64,000 nucleotides of DNA from assembly GCF_003478035.1 (NCBI RefSeq), contig NZ_QUEP01000011.1, positions 1 to 64,000 of the forward strand, read 5' to 3'. The stretch's first letter is position 1, and each line of letters begins with the position of its first letter. The stretch comes from Clostridium sp. OF03-18AA. GTDB taxonomy: Bacteria > Bacillota > Clostridia > Lachnospirales > Lachnospiraceae. Position numbers and translations under genes: made by a program. Positions 1 through 7,802 of this stretch are shown here, piece after piece. The notes below the pieces were generated by a model. That model was not told the origin of the DNA, made no database searches, and saw nothing but the letters and a program-made list of their open reading frames with translations.

Positions 1-62
1 GGCTTATCCAGGAAGGTCAAGTGGAGATTCAAAGGTTGATGGAATTCAATATGTGGTTTTGA
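1..62 (+). CDS. C-terminal end of an unidentified protein (cut by window edge)
   Basis: Frame 3 is open from the window edge to a TGA at 60-62 and gives 19 residues ending EFNMWF. It is preferred over frame 2, which stays open to 127, because a rho-independent terminator begins 15 bp after this stop. Too little of the protein is present to recognise it. Confidence 0.4.
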   Translation, partial: LIQEGQVEIQRLMEFNMWF

Positions 63-76
63 AGGTATGTGTGAGT

Positions 77-107
77 AGACCAGGCAGAGATGTCTGGTCT
101 TTTTATT
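77..107 (+). terminator. Rho-independent terminator
   Basis: A 7-bp stem (AGACCAG at 77-83 with CTGGTCT at 94-100) is followed by a T-rich tract. It closes the transcript of the gene entering from the left edge. Confidence 0.75.
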
Positions 108-244
108 TTGCGCGAACAACGAGCTAAAGTCCGCGCCTACGCGAGGCCTTGGCGACTGTCGCGATATGACAAGAGGAAGCTTGCAAAGTGTGTTTTCATT
201 TTTTTATCAGGAAGGTCTTCGATACTTTCTGTTAAATAAAAAAA
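108..244. other. Intergenic stretch, nothing recognised
   Basis: This is G+C-rich and then T-rich sequence between two converging terminators. I see no gene with a ribosome site and no convincing RNA structure. Confidence 0.4.
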
Positions 245-274
245 GCACGATGTGCTAGTGATGTGCACTCGTGC
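245..274 (-). terminator. Terminator of the HD-hydrolase gene
   Basis: GCACGA (245-250) pairs with TCGTGC (269-274). On the minus strand the hairpin runs into seven T residues, so it fits as the terminator of the minus-strand gene at 432-1019. The 157 bp between stop codon and hairpin show no other feature. Confidence 0.6.
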
Positions 275-431
275 AAAAATGAAGTTTGTCGAAAAAATGA
301 AGATTATTGGAATCGACCGTGTGAGGCATCCATGAGATCAGCGGCATCAATAGACATCCGACAGCAGCAAAAACCACAGAGGCAGAGGGGATGCACTGAG
401 CAGATTTACATGCTGTCTGGATATCTGGAAA

Positions 432-1019
432 TTATTTCTGGATAAATCCTTTTTGGATCGCATCCTGGATCATCTGATCGGCAAGCTCGTACAGGCGCTC
501 AGAGCCGAGTTTTGTCTTTGCATGGCGGCCATAAACCTGTGCGGAAGTGGTCTGGTGCTGCTTCCAGTCATCGCCGTTGTTACTGTGGTTTAGGAGGAGC
601 GGCTGGATATTATCCATGGCGTGAGCGTATCTGGACTCTGGAGTTTCGCAGTATTCAAACTCATCAAAGAGTGCGGTGAGATCCTTTTTCTGGTCGTCCG
701 GCAGAATAGAAAAGATCCGTTCCTTTGCGGCATCTTCGCGGGCTTTTTGGGACTTTAATCCTTCTTCGTCGTATGCGAAAGTATCTCCGGCATCGATCTC
801 GACGATATCGTGGATCAGGCACATCAGCATGACTTTTGCAATATCAACGGGTTCATTTGCATATTCGCGCAAAAGATATGCCATGATCGCCATATGCCAG
901 GCATGTTCAGCATCATTTTCACGTCGGCCGTGACCGGAAAGATGCGTCTGGCGGAAAATATTTTTCTCCTTATCGATCTCCAGTGTAAAGTCGAGCTGCT
1001 GCTTTAAACGTTCATCCAT
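432..1019 (-). CDS. HD-domain phosphohydrolase (YfbR/HDDC2-like)
   Basis: This 195-residue protein has the HD metal-binding layout of the YfbR/HDDC2 5'-deoxynucleotidase-like family. Conserved histidines lie at about residues 30 and 39 (AEHAWHMA), and the HD doublet is at residues 70-71 in LIHDIVEIDAGD. The known family members remove phosphate from deoxynucleoside monophosphates in the cytoplasm; that activity is inferred here. The length is normal for the family. The start is supported by a GGAGGAG ribosome site 9 bp upstream. The gene is monocistronic, with a terminator near 245-274. The exact substrate cannot be read from sequence. Confidence 0.85.
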   Translation of the reverse strand: MDERLKQQLDFTLEIDKEKNIFRQTHLSGHGRRENDAEHAWHMAIMAYLLREYANEPVDIAKVMLMCLIHDIVEIDAGDTFAYDEEGLKSQKAREDAAKERIFSILPDDQKKDLTALFDEFEYCETPESRYAHAMDNIQPLLLNHSNNGDDWKQHQTTSAQVYGRHAKTKLGSERLYELADQMIQDAIQKGFIQK

Positions 1020-1352
1020 GATTGATCTCCTCCATATATGTATATAGAATTGCTGTTGAGAATGACCGGTAAACCTGGAATGCTTACCGGTAAGTTCCTT
1101 TTATGATATCAGTATATCCGAAAAATGTACAGCATGAAATCATGTACTTTAGTGGGAATGGTTCGCGACCAAAGCAGAGTACAGTAATTCTGAGAAGAAT
1201 TGGTGAACTTATGCCGATTGAAATTACACATCGGATTTCATGTGTGTTCAGCGTGAATTCCAGGCAGGAGAGGAGCAGCGAGCTGATGATCCGGGGCTGG
1301 AAAGCTGCAAAAAGAAAGTGTAGAAATTTTTCAAAAAATATGAAAAAATGGG
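1020..1352. other. Intergenic region upstream of the tRNA operon
   Basis: A short hairpin (ACCGGTAA 1065-1072 with TTACCGGT 1084-1091) lies beside the HD gene leader. Open frames exist here but none has a ribosome site or a recognisable product, so I call no gene. Confidence 0.4.
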
Positions 1353-1381
1353 TTGACAGATGCGAAATCATATTATATAAT
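1353..1381 (+). promoter_or_regulatory. Sigma-A promoter of the seven-tRNA operon
   Basis: TTGACA at 1353-1358, a 17-bp spacer and TATAAT at 1376-1381 form a perfect consensus promoter. It lies 41 bp before tRNA-Asn. No other promoter of this quality is seen before the terminator at 2141, so the seven tRNAs are probably one transcript. Confidence 0.9.
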
Positions 1382-1422
1382 AGCACTGTTCTTAAGGAAC
1401 AGCTCAAGAACAAAGGAAATAT

Positions 1423-1495
1423 TCCTCGATAGCTCAGTCGGTAGAGCACGCGGCTGTTAACCGCGCTGTCGTAGGTTCGAGTCCTACTCGGGGAG
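1423..1495 (+). tRNA. tRNA-Asn (GTT)
   Basis: A full cloverleaf is present. The 7-bp acceptor stem pairs TCCTCGA with TCGGGGA, the anticodon GTT sits between GCGG/CCGC arms, and the T-loop is TTCGAGT. It is the first tRNA of the operon. CCA is not encoded. Confidence 0.95.
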
Positions 1496-1548
1496 TTTTT
1501 ATTTTGCCAGTTTCAATATTGAGCTGCTGGTACAAATAATGAGAACGC

Positions 1549-1620
1549 GGCCCCATGGTCAAGCGGTTAAGACATCGCCCTTTCACGGCGGTAACAGGGG
1601 TCCGAATCCCCTTGGGGTCA
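1549..1620 (+). tRNA. tRNA-Glu (TTC)
   Basis: The acceptor stem pairs GGCCCCA with TGGGGTC. The anticodon loop contains TTC and the T-loop is TCCGAAT. It is second in the operon. Confidence 0.95.
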
Positions 1621-1627
1621 TTGATGT

Positions 1628-1700
1628 GCCGATGTGGCTCAATTGGCAGAGCAGCTGATTTGTAATCAGCAGGTTATCGGTTCGAGTCCGATCATCGGCT
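1628..1700 (+). tRNA. tRNA-Thr (TGT)
   Basis: The acceptor stem GCCGATG pairs with CATCGGC. The anticodon stem CTGAT/ATCAG carries the TGT anticodon. It lies 7 bp after tRNA-Glu. Confidence 0.95.
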
Positions 1701-1717
1701 TTCAGTCCTAAACTTAT

Positions 1718-1791
1718 GGACCTTTAGCTCAGTTGGTTAGAGCAACCGGCTCATAACCGGTCGGTCCCGGGTTCAAGTCCCTGAAGGTCCA
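1718..1791 (+). tRNA. tRNA-Met (CAT)
   Basis: The acceptor stem GGACCTT pairs with AAGGTCC and the anticodon is CAT. The perfectly paired first acceptor position (G-C) and the lack of the initiator C1-A72 mismatch point to an elongator Met or an Ile-lysidine type rather than initiator tRNA. Confidence 0.9.
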
Positions 1792-1833
1792 CTCTACCTG
1801 GTAAAAGGTTCATACTATTGATAAAAATATTTT

Positions 1834-1907
1834 GGCCCGGTGGCTCAGCTGGTTAGAGCGCCGCCCTGTCACGGCGGAGGTCGTGGGTTCGAATCCCATC
1901 CGGGTCG
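1834..1907 (+). tRNA. tRNA-Asp (GTC)
   Basis: The acceptor stem GGCCCGG pairs with CCGGGTC. The anticodon GTC is flanked by CCGCC/GGCGG, and the discriminator base is G. Confidence 0.95.
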
Positions 1908-1942
1908 CTTCCTTAGAAATAAGGATTTTAAATTTCATATCT

Positions 1943-2015
1943 GGGATCTTAGCTCAGCTGGGAGAGCATCTGCCTTACAAGCAGAGGGTCATAGGTTCGA
2001 GCCCTATAGGTCCCA
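1943..2015 (+). tRNA. tRNA-Val (TAC)
   Basis: The acceptor stem GGGATCT pairs with AGGTCCC (one wobble pair). The anticodon is TAC in a CTGC/GCAG stem. Confidence 0.95.
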
Positions 2016-2052
2016 CTCGATGGGAAACCATCATCGACATATTTATATGTCT

Positions 2053-2136
2053 GCCGGTGTGGCGGAATAGGCAGACGCAAGGGACTTAAAATCCCTCGGG
2101 GGCAACCCCGTACCGGTTCAAGTCCGGTCACCGGCA
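2053..2136 (+). tRNA. tRNA-Leu (TAA)
   Basis: This is a class II tRNA of 84 nt with a long variable arm (GGGGGCAACCCC region). The anticodon is TAA, and the acceptor stem GCCGGTG pairs with CACCGGC. It is last in the operon. Confidence 0.95.
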
Positions 2137-2140
2137 TGAA

Positions 2141-2171
2141 AGAAGCTTGTATTTACAGGCTTCTTTTTTTT
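2141..2171 (+). terminator. Terminator of the tRNA operon
   Basis: AGAAGC with TTGTA pairs imperfectly with TACAG and GCTTCT, followed by an uninterrupted T tract. It begins 5 bp after tRNA-Leu. Confidence 0.85.
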
Positions 2172-2286
2172 ATTTAATAGATCAATCCCTCTTTCCTTTT
2201 ACACATGGAAAGAAGGACTTTTTGTGCATCGGATGAGGGTGTGAGGTTAAAAAGAGACAGGGAGCGTTGTCGGAGGCAATCTGTTT

Positions 2287-2523
2287 TTAACGCATATTCT
2301 TAAGTCTGGCGATATCCGCATCGGTGCAGTTTCCGTGAATCGTGATTTCGGAGAGTGCCTCCTCGATCCGCTTAAATTCCTGATCGGTCAGTTCCACATC
2401 GGCGAGATTTTCGATGATGCGCTCCATCATCGAATATTCACTTTGAACGGCGGTCAGCGGAGTAACGGCGTGAGCACGGCGGATCACGATCGGCACACTC
2501 ACTGCTTCGTCCGTGTAAAACAA
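2287..2523 (-). pseudogene. Remnant of an aldo/keto reductase
   Basis: This 78-codon frame contains two pieces typical of the C-terminal half of aldo/keto reductases. One is an AVTPLTAVQSEYS block (family pattern HPITAVQSEYSLW). The other is the end segment with ELTDQEFKRIEEAL and a final HGNCTDADI. The roughly 60-80 residues that normally separate them are missing, and the catalytic N-terminal half is absent. The piece abuts a headless LysR gene on the other strand, so a deletion has probably removed the middle of a regulator/reductase pair. No function is expected. Confidence 0.7.
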
Positions 2524-3101
2524 TTGTTGACCTGTGGTCGTCTGTCAGCAGGGACTATCCGGGGATCCAGCTTCAGATCGTTCCCTTTGATGACACTTAT
2601 CCGGAGTGGCTGAATGTGTTAGAAAATCTGGGAAAAGATCTTGATATTGTGGCGGGGATCTATCCATCTACCAGATGGAAGCGCCGCTGCCAGATCTTAC
2701 CGTTGACGGAGATCCCGCTCTGCTGTGCGGTTTCCAGGCAAAATCCGCTGTCCTCCAGGAAAAAACTCCGTCTGCCGGATCTCTACGGCGAAAATCTTCT
2801 GATGGTAGAGCGCGGAGACACGAAATTTATAGATGCACTGAGGGATGAGATCGAAAAAAATCATCCGCAGATCCACATTCAGGATGTTGCATCTTATGGC
2901 ACCGGAGTATTCAATCAGTGCGACCGGACCAACAGTGTCATGGTCACGATCGGAACCTGGGCAGAGCTTCACCCATCGTTAGTCACGATTCTCTGTGAAT
3001 GGGATTACACAGTGCCATATGGGATCGTGTATGCGGAGAATCCATCAGCACTGGTTCTGGAATTTATCGGTATTATGAAGAAATTTTCAAAGATCGGATA
3101 G
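2520..3101 (+). pseudogene. Headless LysR-type regulator (effector-binding domain only)
   Basis: The frame running through 2529-3101 reads DLWSSVSRDYPGIQLQIVPF and continues to the end of a LysR substrate-binding domain (periplasmic-binding-protein fold), closing at a stop. The N-terminal winged-helix DNA-binding domain, about 90 residues, is missing. No ribosome site precedes the frame, which runs straight out of the reductase remnant. It would not bind DNA. I read it as decayed; a domain-only protein starting at a later ATG (2616) is a weak alternative. Confidence 0.65.
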
Positions 3102-3224
3102 ATTATAGTTGCATTTTACAATGGACGGAGTTATAAAAATTACAGAAAATTCCGATAACTGTCATGCCGGCTGATAGAGGGAAAACGGACAGACGTGATT
3201 GTGAGATAAAACAGGAGAAGAAAG

Positions 3225-3917
3225 ATGACATTTCGGTATGCATGGAAGCGGTCGATCCCGGTCATGGCGGGCTATATCGTCCTGGGAATGGGATTCGGAA
3301 TGCTGCTCGGGGCAAAAGGATACGGCGTTTTCTGGGCGATCGCCATGAGCGTGTTTATTTACGCCGGATCGATGCAGTATGTGGCGATCGATCTGATAAC
3401 GGGAGGTGCGTCCCTGATCTCGGCGGCGCTTATGACACTTATGGTCAATGCGCGGCATTTATTCTACGGGATCTCCATGGTGGAACGGTACAAAGATACG
3501 AAGCCGTATAAGCCGTATCTGATCTTTGCGCTGACAGATGAGACGTATTCGCTGGTGTGCAGCGGGGATGTGCCGGAAGGCGTGGAGGAGAAAAAATACT
3601 TCTTTCTGGTATCGCTGCTGGATCAGATCTACTGGGTATTCGGAACGGTGCTTGGCTCAGTACTCGGAAGCGTGCTGAACATTAATACGGAGGGAATCGA
3701 CTTTTCCATGACGGCGCTGTTTCTTGTGGTGTTTACCGAACAGTGGAAGAGTACAAAGGATCACAGAAGCGCAATTGCCGGAGTGGCAGCATCGGCACTC
3801 TGCCTGCTGGTGTTCGGACCGTCCTCGTTCCTGATCCCGTCGATGATCTCGATCACGGTGATCCTGACGGTGATGCGAGGGAGAAGGAGAACAGAAAGTG
3901 CTCAGAGAACAGCATGA
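3225..3917 (+). CDS. azlC: AzlC family branched-chain amino acid exporter subunit
   Basis: This 230-residue polytopic membrane protein is of the AzlC family, the large subunit of two-component exporters that remove leucine, isoleucine, valine and toxic analogues such as azaleucine. It has the family's glycine-rich start (AGYIVLGMGFGMLLG), the segment FIYAGSMQYVAI and the conserved MTLMVNARHLFYG motif. The start has an AGGAGA ribosome site 8 bp upstream. The small partner AzlD follows 117 bp downstream. Substrate range is inferred from the family. Confidence 0.92.
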   Translation: MTFRYAWKRSIPVMAGYIVLGMGFGMLLGAKGYGVFWAIAMSVFIYAGSMQYVAIDLITGGASLISAALMTLMVNARHLFYGISMVERYKDTKPYKPYLIFALTDETYSLVCSGDVPEGVEEKKYFFLVSLLDQIYWVFGTVLGSVLGSVLNINTEGIDFSMTALFLVVFTEQWKSTKDHRSAIAGVAASALCLLVFGPSSFLIPSMISITVILTVMRGRRRTESAQRTA

Positions 3918-4034
3918 TTCTGATACGCTTCTGAAAAATTTGCATATGAAAGAACGAAAACTCTGACTGGGTGGGAAACATATGAAACTGGTCTGGCAGG
4001 AAAATGTCCAGTCAGGAAGGAGAGAGGATAACGG

Positions 4035-4361
4035 ATGATAGATTTGAGAGCGGCAGCGCTGATCGCAGTGTGCGCCGGTGTGACGATGCTTTTGAGGTTT
4101 CTGCCGTTTCTGGTGTTTGGCGGCAAGAAGGAGGTTCCGGGATATATCACATATCTGTCCGGAGTTCTTCCGTATGCGATCATGGGAATGCTGGTGGTGT
4201 ACTGCCTGAAAAATATGAATCTGTTCGCGGGAACGCACGGGATCCCGGAAATTCTGGCGTCTGCTGCTGTTGTCAGACTCCATGTCTGGAAACGGAATAC
4301 GCTGCTCAGCATCGCGGTTGGGACAGTGTTCTATATGTTTCTGGTCCAGGTGGTATTTTAA
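4035..4361 (+). CDS. azlD: AzlD family branched-chain amino acid exporter subunit
   Basis: This 108-residue membrane protein has about four hydrophobic segments and is the usual small partner of AzlC. It shows the family's TMLLRFLPF block near residues 19-27 and [15 protein letters not shown] near residues 50-64. AGGAGAG lies 9 bp before the ATG. The two subunits are expected to assemble as one transporter in the cytoplasmic membrane. No regulator remains nearby, although the LysR remnant upstream is the kind of gene often found beside such loci. Confidence 0.9.
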   Translation: MIDLRAAALIAVCAGVTMLLRFLPFLVFGGKKEVPGYITYLSGVLPYAIMGMLVVYCLKNMNLFAGTHGIPEILASAAVVRLHVWKRNTLLSIAVGTVFYMFLVQVVF

Positions 4362-4376
4362 ACGATCGTATACTGC

Positions 4377-4405
4377 TTGTGGGATAAAAAAATTTATGAT
4401 ATGAT
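4377..4405 (+). promoter_or_regulatory. Probable sigma-A promoter of the PNPOx-like gene
   Basis: TTGTGG (4377-4382), a 17-bp A+T-rich spacer and TATGAT (4400-4405) lie about 117 bp before the start at 4522. Confidence 0.5.
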
Positions 4406-4521
4406 AGTCTCATCTTACGGAAAGTCTGGCGGATCGTGCTTTTTCTGCAATATAGTCTGAATATATCTGAAAGAAGCAGACAGGGAAAGTGCGGTATCCG
4501 GCGGCTGGAATGGAGGTCTGG

Positions 4522-5004
4522 ATGAGAAGAAAAGACAGAGAATTGAAGGACATGGCTGATATCGTGTCGATCGCAAAGCGGGAAACTGTGTGTACCGTTG
4601 CGTTCCACGATGAGCCATGTCCTTATTTGATTCCGCTGAATTACGGAGCGGAAGTGGAAGACGGGAAGCTGATCCTGTACTTCCATGGAGCGAAAGAGGG
4701 AACAAAACTCGACAGGATCAGAGAAAATCCCAATGTCTCATATTGCATTTACGGGGCGAATGTCCTGACGATCAATTATGATACAGCCTGCAAGTCTACG
4801 ACGAGTTTTGAGAGTATCTGTGGAAACGGAACTGCTTGTCTGGTGGAAGATACCGCGGAAAAGAAAAAAGCGCTGGCAGTCCTCATGAACCAGGTAAGTC
4901 CGAAGAAGGCCTTTGATGAGAATTCGTTCGCGGAGCCGATGGTAAATGCAGTTACCGTCTGGAAAATCATAACCGAAACCGTAACAGGGAAGAGACACGA
5001 ATGA
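4522..5004 (+). CDS. Pyridoxamine 5'-phosphate oxidase-like flavin-binding protein
   Basis: This 160-residue protein of the PNPOx-like split-barrel superfamily resembles the NimA/5-nitroimidazole-resistance group. Visible marks are the RELKDMADIVSIAKRE start, PYLIPLNYGAEVEDGKLILY and FHGAKEGTKLDRIRENP, the region that normally contacts FMN. Start 4522 is chosen over an upstream ATG at 4489 because GGAGG lies 6 bp before it. Family members bind FMN or a related flavin and reduce small molecules; the substrate is unknown. The stop codon lies right at the edge of an 85-bp tandem repeat. Confidence 0.8.
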   Translation: MRRKDRELKDMADIVSIAKRETVCTVAFHDEPCPYLIPLNYGAEVEDGKLILYFHGAKEGTKLDRIRENPNVSYCIYGANVLTINYDTACKSTTSFESICGNGTACLVEDTAEKKKALAVLMNQVSPKKAFDENSFAEPMVNAVTVWKIITETVTGKRHE

Positions 5005-5007
5005 CAC

Positions 5008-5240
5008 GAGCGAAAGTGAGCCAGAAACGTGCTTGCACGGTTGTGGCGAACGGCGAGTGTGCGCATGAACGATAAGTTCATGCGAATCAAGAGAGCGAAA
5101 GTGAGCCAGAAACGTGCTTGCACGATTATGGCGAACGGCGAGTGTGCGCATGAACGATAAGTTCATGCGAATCAAGAGAGCGAAAGTGAGCCAGAAACGT
5201 GCTTGCACGGTTGTGGCGAACGGCAAGTGTGCGAATGAAT
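5008..5240. repeat. 85-bp tandem repeat, about 2.7 copies, each with a hairpin
   Basis: Copies begin at 5008, 5093 and 5178, an exact 85-bp period with only a few substitutions. Each full copy contains a perfect 9-bp stem, CGCATGAAC-GATAA-GTTCATGCG. The third copy is truncated. The array fills the gap between the PNPOx-like gene and the amidohydrolase, so the downstream transcript would carry two stable hairpins. Confidence 0.9.
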
Positions 5241-5270
5241 AAGGCAGACAATAGAAAGGAGTACATATAT

Positions 5271-6707
5271 ATGGGAACAGATTTCAGAAAAGAGATCGGA
5301 GCGACGATCGATCAGAGGAGCAGCGAATACACAAAGATTAGCGACGCGATCTGGGGCTTTGCGGAGCCGAGATTTCAGGAATATGAGTCCTCAAAACTTC
5401 AGCAGGAGTTTTTGAAATCCAGAGGATTCTCTGTCAAATCGGATCTTGCAGGGGAAGAGACCGCATTTATCGCTGAATGGGGAAACGGAAAGCCGATCCT
5501 CGCATTCCTGGGTGAGTTTGATGCACTTTCCAGTCTTCAGCAGGAAGCAGACAACCTGGAACGCTGCCCGATCCCGGGAAAGACGAACGGACATGGCTGC
5601 GGTCATCATCTGCTCGGAACAGCTTCCGTGGCTGCGGTGGATTCCTTAAAAACGTATATGGAAGAGAACCATATGAGCGGAACGATCCGTTACTATGGCT
5701 GCCCGGCAGAAGAGAATGCAGGCGGAAAAGCATACCTGGTCCGCGACGGCTACTTTGATGACTGTGATATCGCGATCACATGGCATCCGTATACCATGAA
5801 TAAAGCAATGAAGGGCGGTTATCATCTGGCAAACTTCCGTGCATTCTTTACTTTCCATGGAATTTCCTCCCATGCGGCAGGTGCTCCGGAGCTTGGGCGT
5901 TCTGCGCTGGACGCAGTTGAGATCATGGATATCGGTGTCAACTATATGAGAGAGCACATGATCGATGCGGCGAGAGTTCACGGCGCGATCACAAACTCCG
6001 GCGGAATCGCTCCGAACGTGATCCCGGCGGAAGCCCAGATCCTCTATGCGATCCGCGCACCGAAGGTAACCCAGGTGAAGAAGCTCTATGAGCGGATGTG
6101 CGACATTGCGAAGGGCGCTGCGCTGATCACCGGAACAACGGTGGATATCAAACAGGTTGCGGCCTATTCCAACCTGATCAATAATGACACTCTTGCGGAT
6201 CTTGTCCAGGAGAACCTGGAACATGTTATCCCGGTCGGCTACACAGAGGAAGAGCTTGCCTATGCGAAGAAGTTCCAGGGCGTCATCACGGAACTTGATA
6301 AAGAAGGATTAAAAGATCAGGCATCCGCGATCGGAGGAAAAGAGCACCGTCAGGAGCTTTTAGAGAGCCCGATGTGGGATTTCATTGTTGATAAGAATAC
6401 TTCTTACGGCGGAGGCGGATCCACGGACGTCGGAGATGTCAGCTGGGTCGTTCCGACAGGACAGGTCTACACGAGCTGTTTCCCGGCAGGTACTGCGCTC
6501 CACTCCTGGGTAGCGGTTGCCCAGGGTAAATCACCGATCGCCCATAAGGGAATGCTGGCGGCAGCGAAAGTCATGGCTTATGTCGGCGCTGAGCTTCTCC
6601 TGAATCCGGAGCTGATCGAAAAAGCAAAGGCAGACTGGAAGGAAGAGCTGGACGGAGAGACATATCCGAATCCGCTTCCGGCAGATCTGAAACCGTCGAT
6701 CTGGTAA
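5271..6707 (+). CDS. M20-family amidohydrolase (AbgB-like)
   Basis: This 478-residue metallopeptidase belongs to the M20D group that includes AbgB (p-aminobenzoyl-glutamate hydrolase) and related amidases. It shows the metal-binding stretch NGHGCGHHLLGTASVAAV, then PAEENAGGKAYLVRDG with the catalytic-site glutamates, a TWHPYT block, the dimerisation insert starting near HGISSHAAGAPELGRSALDA, and a late STDVGDVSW motif. The ATG at 5271 is chosen because AAAGGAG lies 10 bp upstream; an earlier frame start would run through the tandem repeat. It probably cleaves an amide in the cytoplasm, substrate unknown. Confidence 0.88.
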   Translation: MGTDFRKEIGATIDQRSSEYTKISDAIWGFAEPRFQEYESSKLQQEFLKSRGFSVKSDLAGEETAFIAEWGNGKPILAFLGEFDALSSLQQEADNLERCPIPGKTNGHGCGHHLLGTASVAAVDSLKTYMEENHMSGTIRYYGCPAEENAGGKAYLVRDGYFDDCDIAITWHPYTMNKAMKGGYHLANFRAFFTFHGISSHAAGAPELGRSALDAVEIMDIGVNYMREHMIDAARVHGAITNSGGIAPNVIPAEAQILYAIRAPKVTQVKKLYERMCDIAKGAALITGTTVDIKQVAAYSNLINNDTLADLVQENLEHVIPVGYTEEELAYAKKFQGVITELDKEGLKDQASAIGGKEHRQELLESPMWDFIVDKNTSYGGGGSTDVGDVSWVVPTGQVYTSCFPAGTALHSWVAVAQGKSPIAHKGMLAAAKVMAYVGAELLLNPELIEKAKADWKEELDGETYPNPLPADLKPSIW

Positions 6708-6757
6708 GGAGATCGTGCTGTTGGTGATCCTGCATAGGAATTGGATTGTTTGAACTG

Positions 6758-6800
6758 CGATTGCGGTGCGCGGCTGAGCTGTTTTTGCGCACCGCGATCG
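6758..6800 (+). repeat. Strong G+C-rich hairpin after the amidohydrolase
   Basis: Arms at 6758-6771 and 6787-6800 match at 13 of 14 positions around a GCGGTGCGC core. It may act as a transcription end or mRNA 3' stabiliser, but no long T tract follows. Confidence 0.6.
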
Positions 6801-6814
6801 GTAAAACAAAAATA

Positions 6815-6969
6815 GTTACAGTTCAGCCATTACATCTTCTTGTTTTCATATTCATGAAAACAAGAAGCTTGGTGGTTCCACCATATGCTGATTTGGATGA
6901 AAAAGTGCTTATGCAAGCAAGCTTGCAACACACTTTCTCATTCAAACCAGCGCATGGCTGAACTGTAAC
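6815..6969. repeat. Nested palindromic element (155 bp)
   Basis: A perfect 16-bp inverted repeat (6815-6830 with 6954-6969, core ACAGTTCAGCCAT) encloses several smaller hairpins. The main one is a perfect 14-bp stem (6836-6849 with 6854-6867, CTTCTTGTTTTCAT). Others are a GGTGG/CCACC hairpin near 6870 and an imperfect 16-bp pair around the AAGTG/CACTT core. It codes for nothing convincing and resembles a MITE-like or REP-like intergenic element. A second element of the same plan lies at 63613-63743. Confidence 0.75.
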
Positions 6970-6998
6970 AAAAAATTGAATAAAAATTTCAAAAAGTG

Positions 6999-7027
6999 TT
7001 GACAGAAACGAAAATATGTAGTAGAAT
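6999..7027 (+). promoter_or_regulatory. Sigma-A promoter of tRNA-Arg
   Basis: TTGACA (6999-7004), a 17-bp spacer and TAGAAT (7022-7027) lie 45 bp before the tRNA. Confidence 0.85.
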
Positions 7028-7072
7028 ACTTTTCGTTGAGTGAGTTGCGGTTCACCAAGACTTCTCAAGTGT

Positions 7073-7146
7073 GCGTCAGTAGCTCAGCTGGATAGAGCAT
7101 ACGGCTACGGACCGTAGTGTCGGGAGTTCGAATCTTCTCTGGCGCG
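7073..7146 (+). tRNA. tRNA-Arg (ACG)
   Basis: The acceptor GCGTCAG pairs with CTGGCGC. The anticodon stem TACGG/CCGTA holds the ACG anticodon, presumably edited to inosine. The gene has its own promoter and terminator. Confidence 0.95.
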
Positions 7147-7152
7147 CTGATT

Positions 7153-7182
7153 AAGGCATCTGCATTAGCAGGTGCCTTTTTT
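7153..7182 (+). terminator. Terminator of tRNA-Arg
   Basis: AAGGCA.CTGC pairs with GCAG.TGCCTT around an ATTA loop, followed by six T residues. Confidence 0.85.
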
Positions 7183-7202
7183 CGTATCATAGGAGACAGC
7201 AT

Positions 7203-7751
7203 ATGAAGAGAAAGACAGAACATTTTACATATGAACTGATCCGGGCGAAGCGCAGGTCCATGTCCTTAAAAGTGGATCTCGACGGGACGATCACGGTCCG
7301 GGCGCCTTACCGGACGCCGGTGCAGACAGCGGACTGGTTTGTCGAGGGACACCGGGACTGGATCGAGGTGCGCCTGAAAGCCGGAGAGCGGATCATGGCG
7401 GAGCGTCCGTCCTACACGGATCAAGAACGGGCGGAAGGCAGAAAACGGGCAGCAGAGGCGATCAGAGCCCGATGCAGCCATTATGCTCCGCTCATGGGCG
7501 TCTCTTACGGGACGATCACGATCAGGGAGCAGAAGACCCGCTGGGGAAGCTGCAGTGCGAAGGGAAACTTGAATTTTAACTGGAAGCTGGTGCTGATGCC
7601 TCCGGAGATCCTGGACTATGTGGTGGTGCACGAGCTCGCCCACAGACTCCAGATGAACCACAGCGCGGCATTCTGGGCGGAAGTCGGGAAAATCCTGCCG
7701 GATTACAGGGAACGGCGGCAGTGGCTGAAAGTAAATGGACAGAAATACTGA
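7203..7751 (+). CDS. YgjP-like zinc metalloprotease (DUF45/M48-type)
   Basis: This 182-residue protein is of the YgjP/SprT-like family. The zinc-binding HELAH motif is at residues 143-147, followed by a third ligand region MNHSAAFW. The preceding TRWGSCSAKGNLNFNWKL block is the family's signature. The N-terminal beta-rich segment (YELIRAKRRSMSLKVDLDG) is also typical. The ATG follows GGAGA closely. The family role is poorly defined; it sits in the cytoplasm and no partner is evident. It is followed after 51 bp by recJ. Confidence 0.85.
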   Translation: MKRKTEHFTYELIRAKRRSMSLKVDLDGTITVRAPYRTPVQTADWFVEGHRDWIEVRLKAGERIMAERPSYTDQERAEGRKRAAEAIRARCSHYAPLMGVSYGTITIREQKTRWGSCSAKGNLNFNWKLVLMPPEILDYVVVHELAHRLQMNHSAAFWAEVGKILPDYRERRQWLKVNGQKY

Positions 7752-7802
7752 TGGAAAACTTTTATCTGGCAGAAAAACGGTAAAAAATAACGGGAGAAAA
7801 AC

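Noticed and set aside
263..445. 60-codon frame near the left edge
   Set aside because: It starts inside the terminator hairpin at 245-274, has no ribosome site and no plausible composition.
1103..1432. 109-codon frame before the tRNA operon
   Set aside because: It runs through the tRNA promoter into tRNA-Asn and lacks a ribosome site.
1832..2137. Open frames across the tRNA-Asp, Val and Leu genes
   Set aside because: They lie wholly over tRNA genes and have no ribosome site.
5008..5240. 85-bp repeats as a CRISPR array
   Set aside because: The unit is a continuous tandem repeat with no unique spacers and no cas genes.
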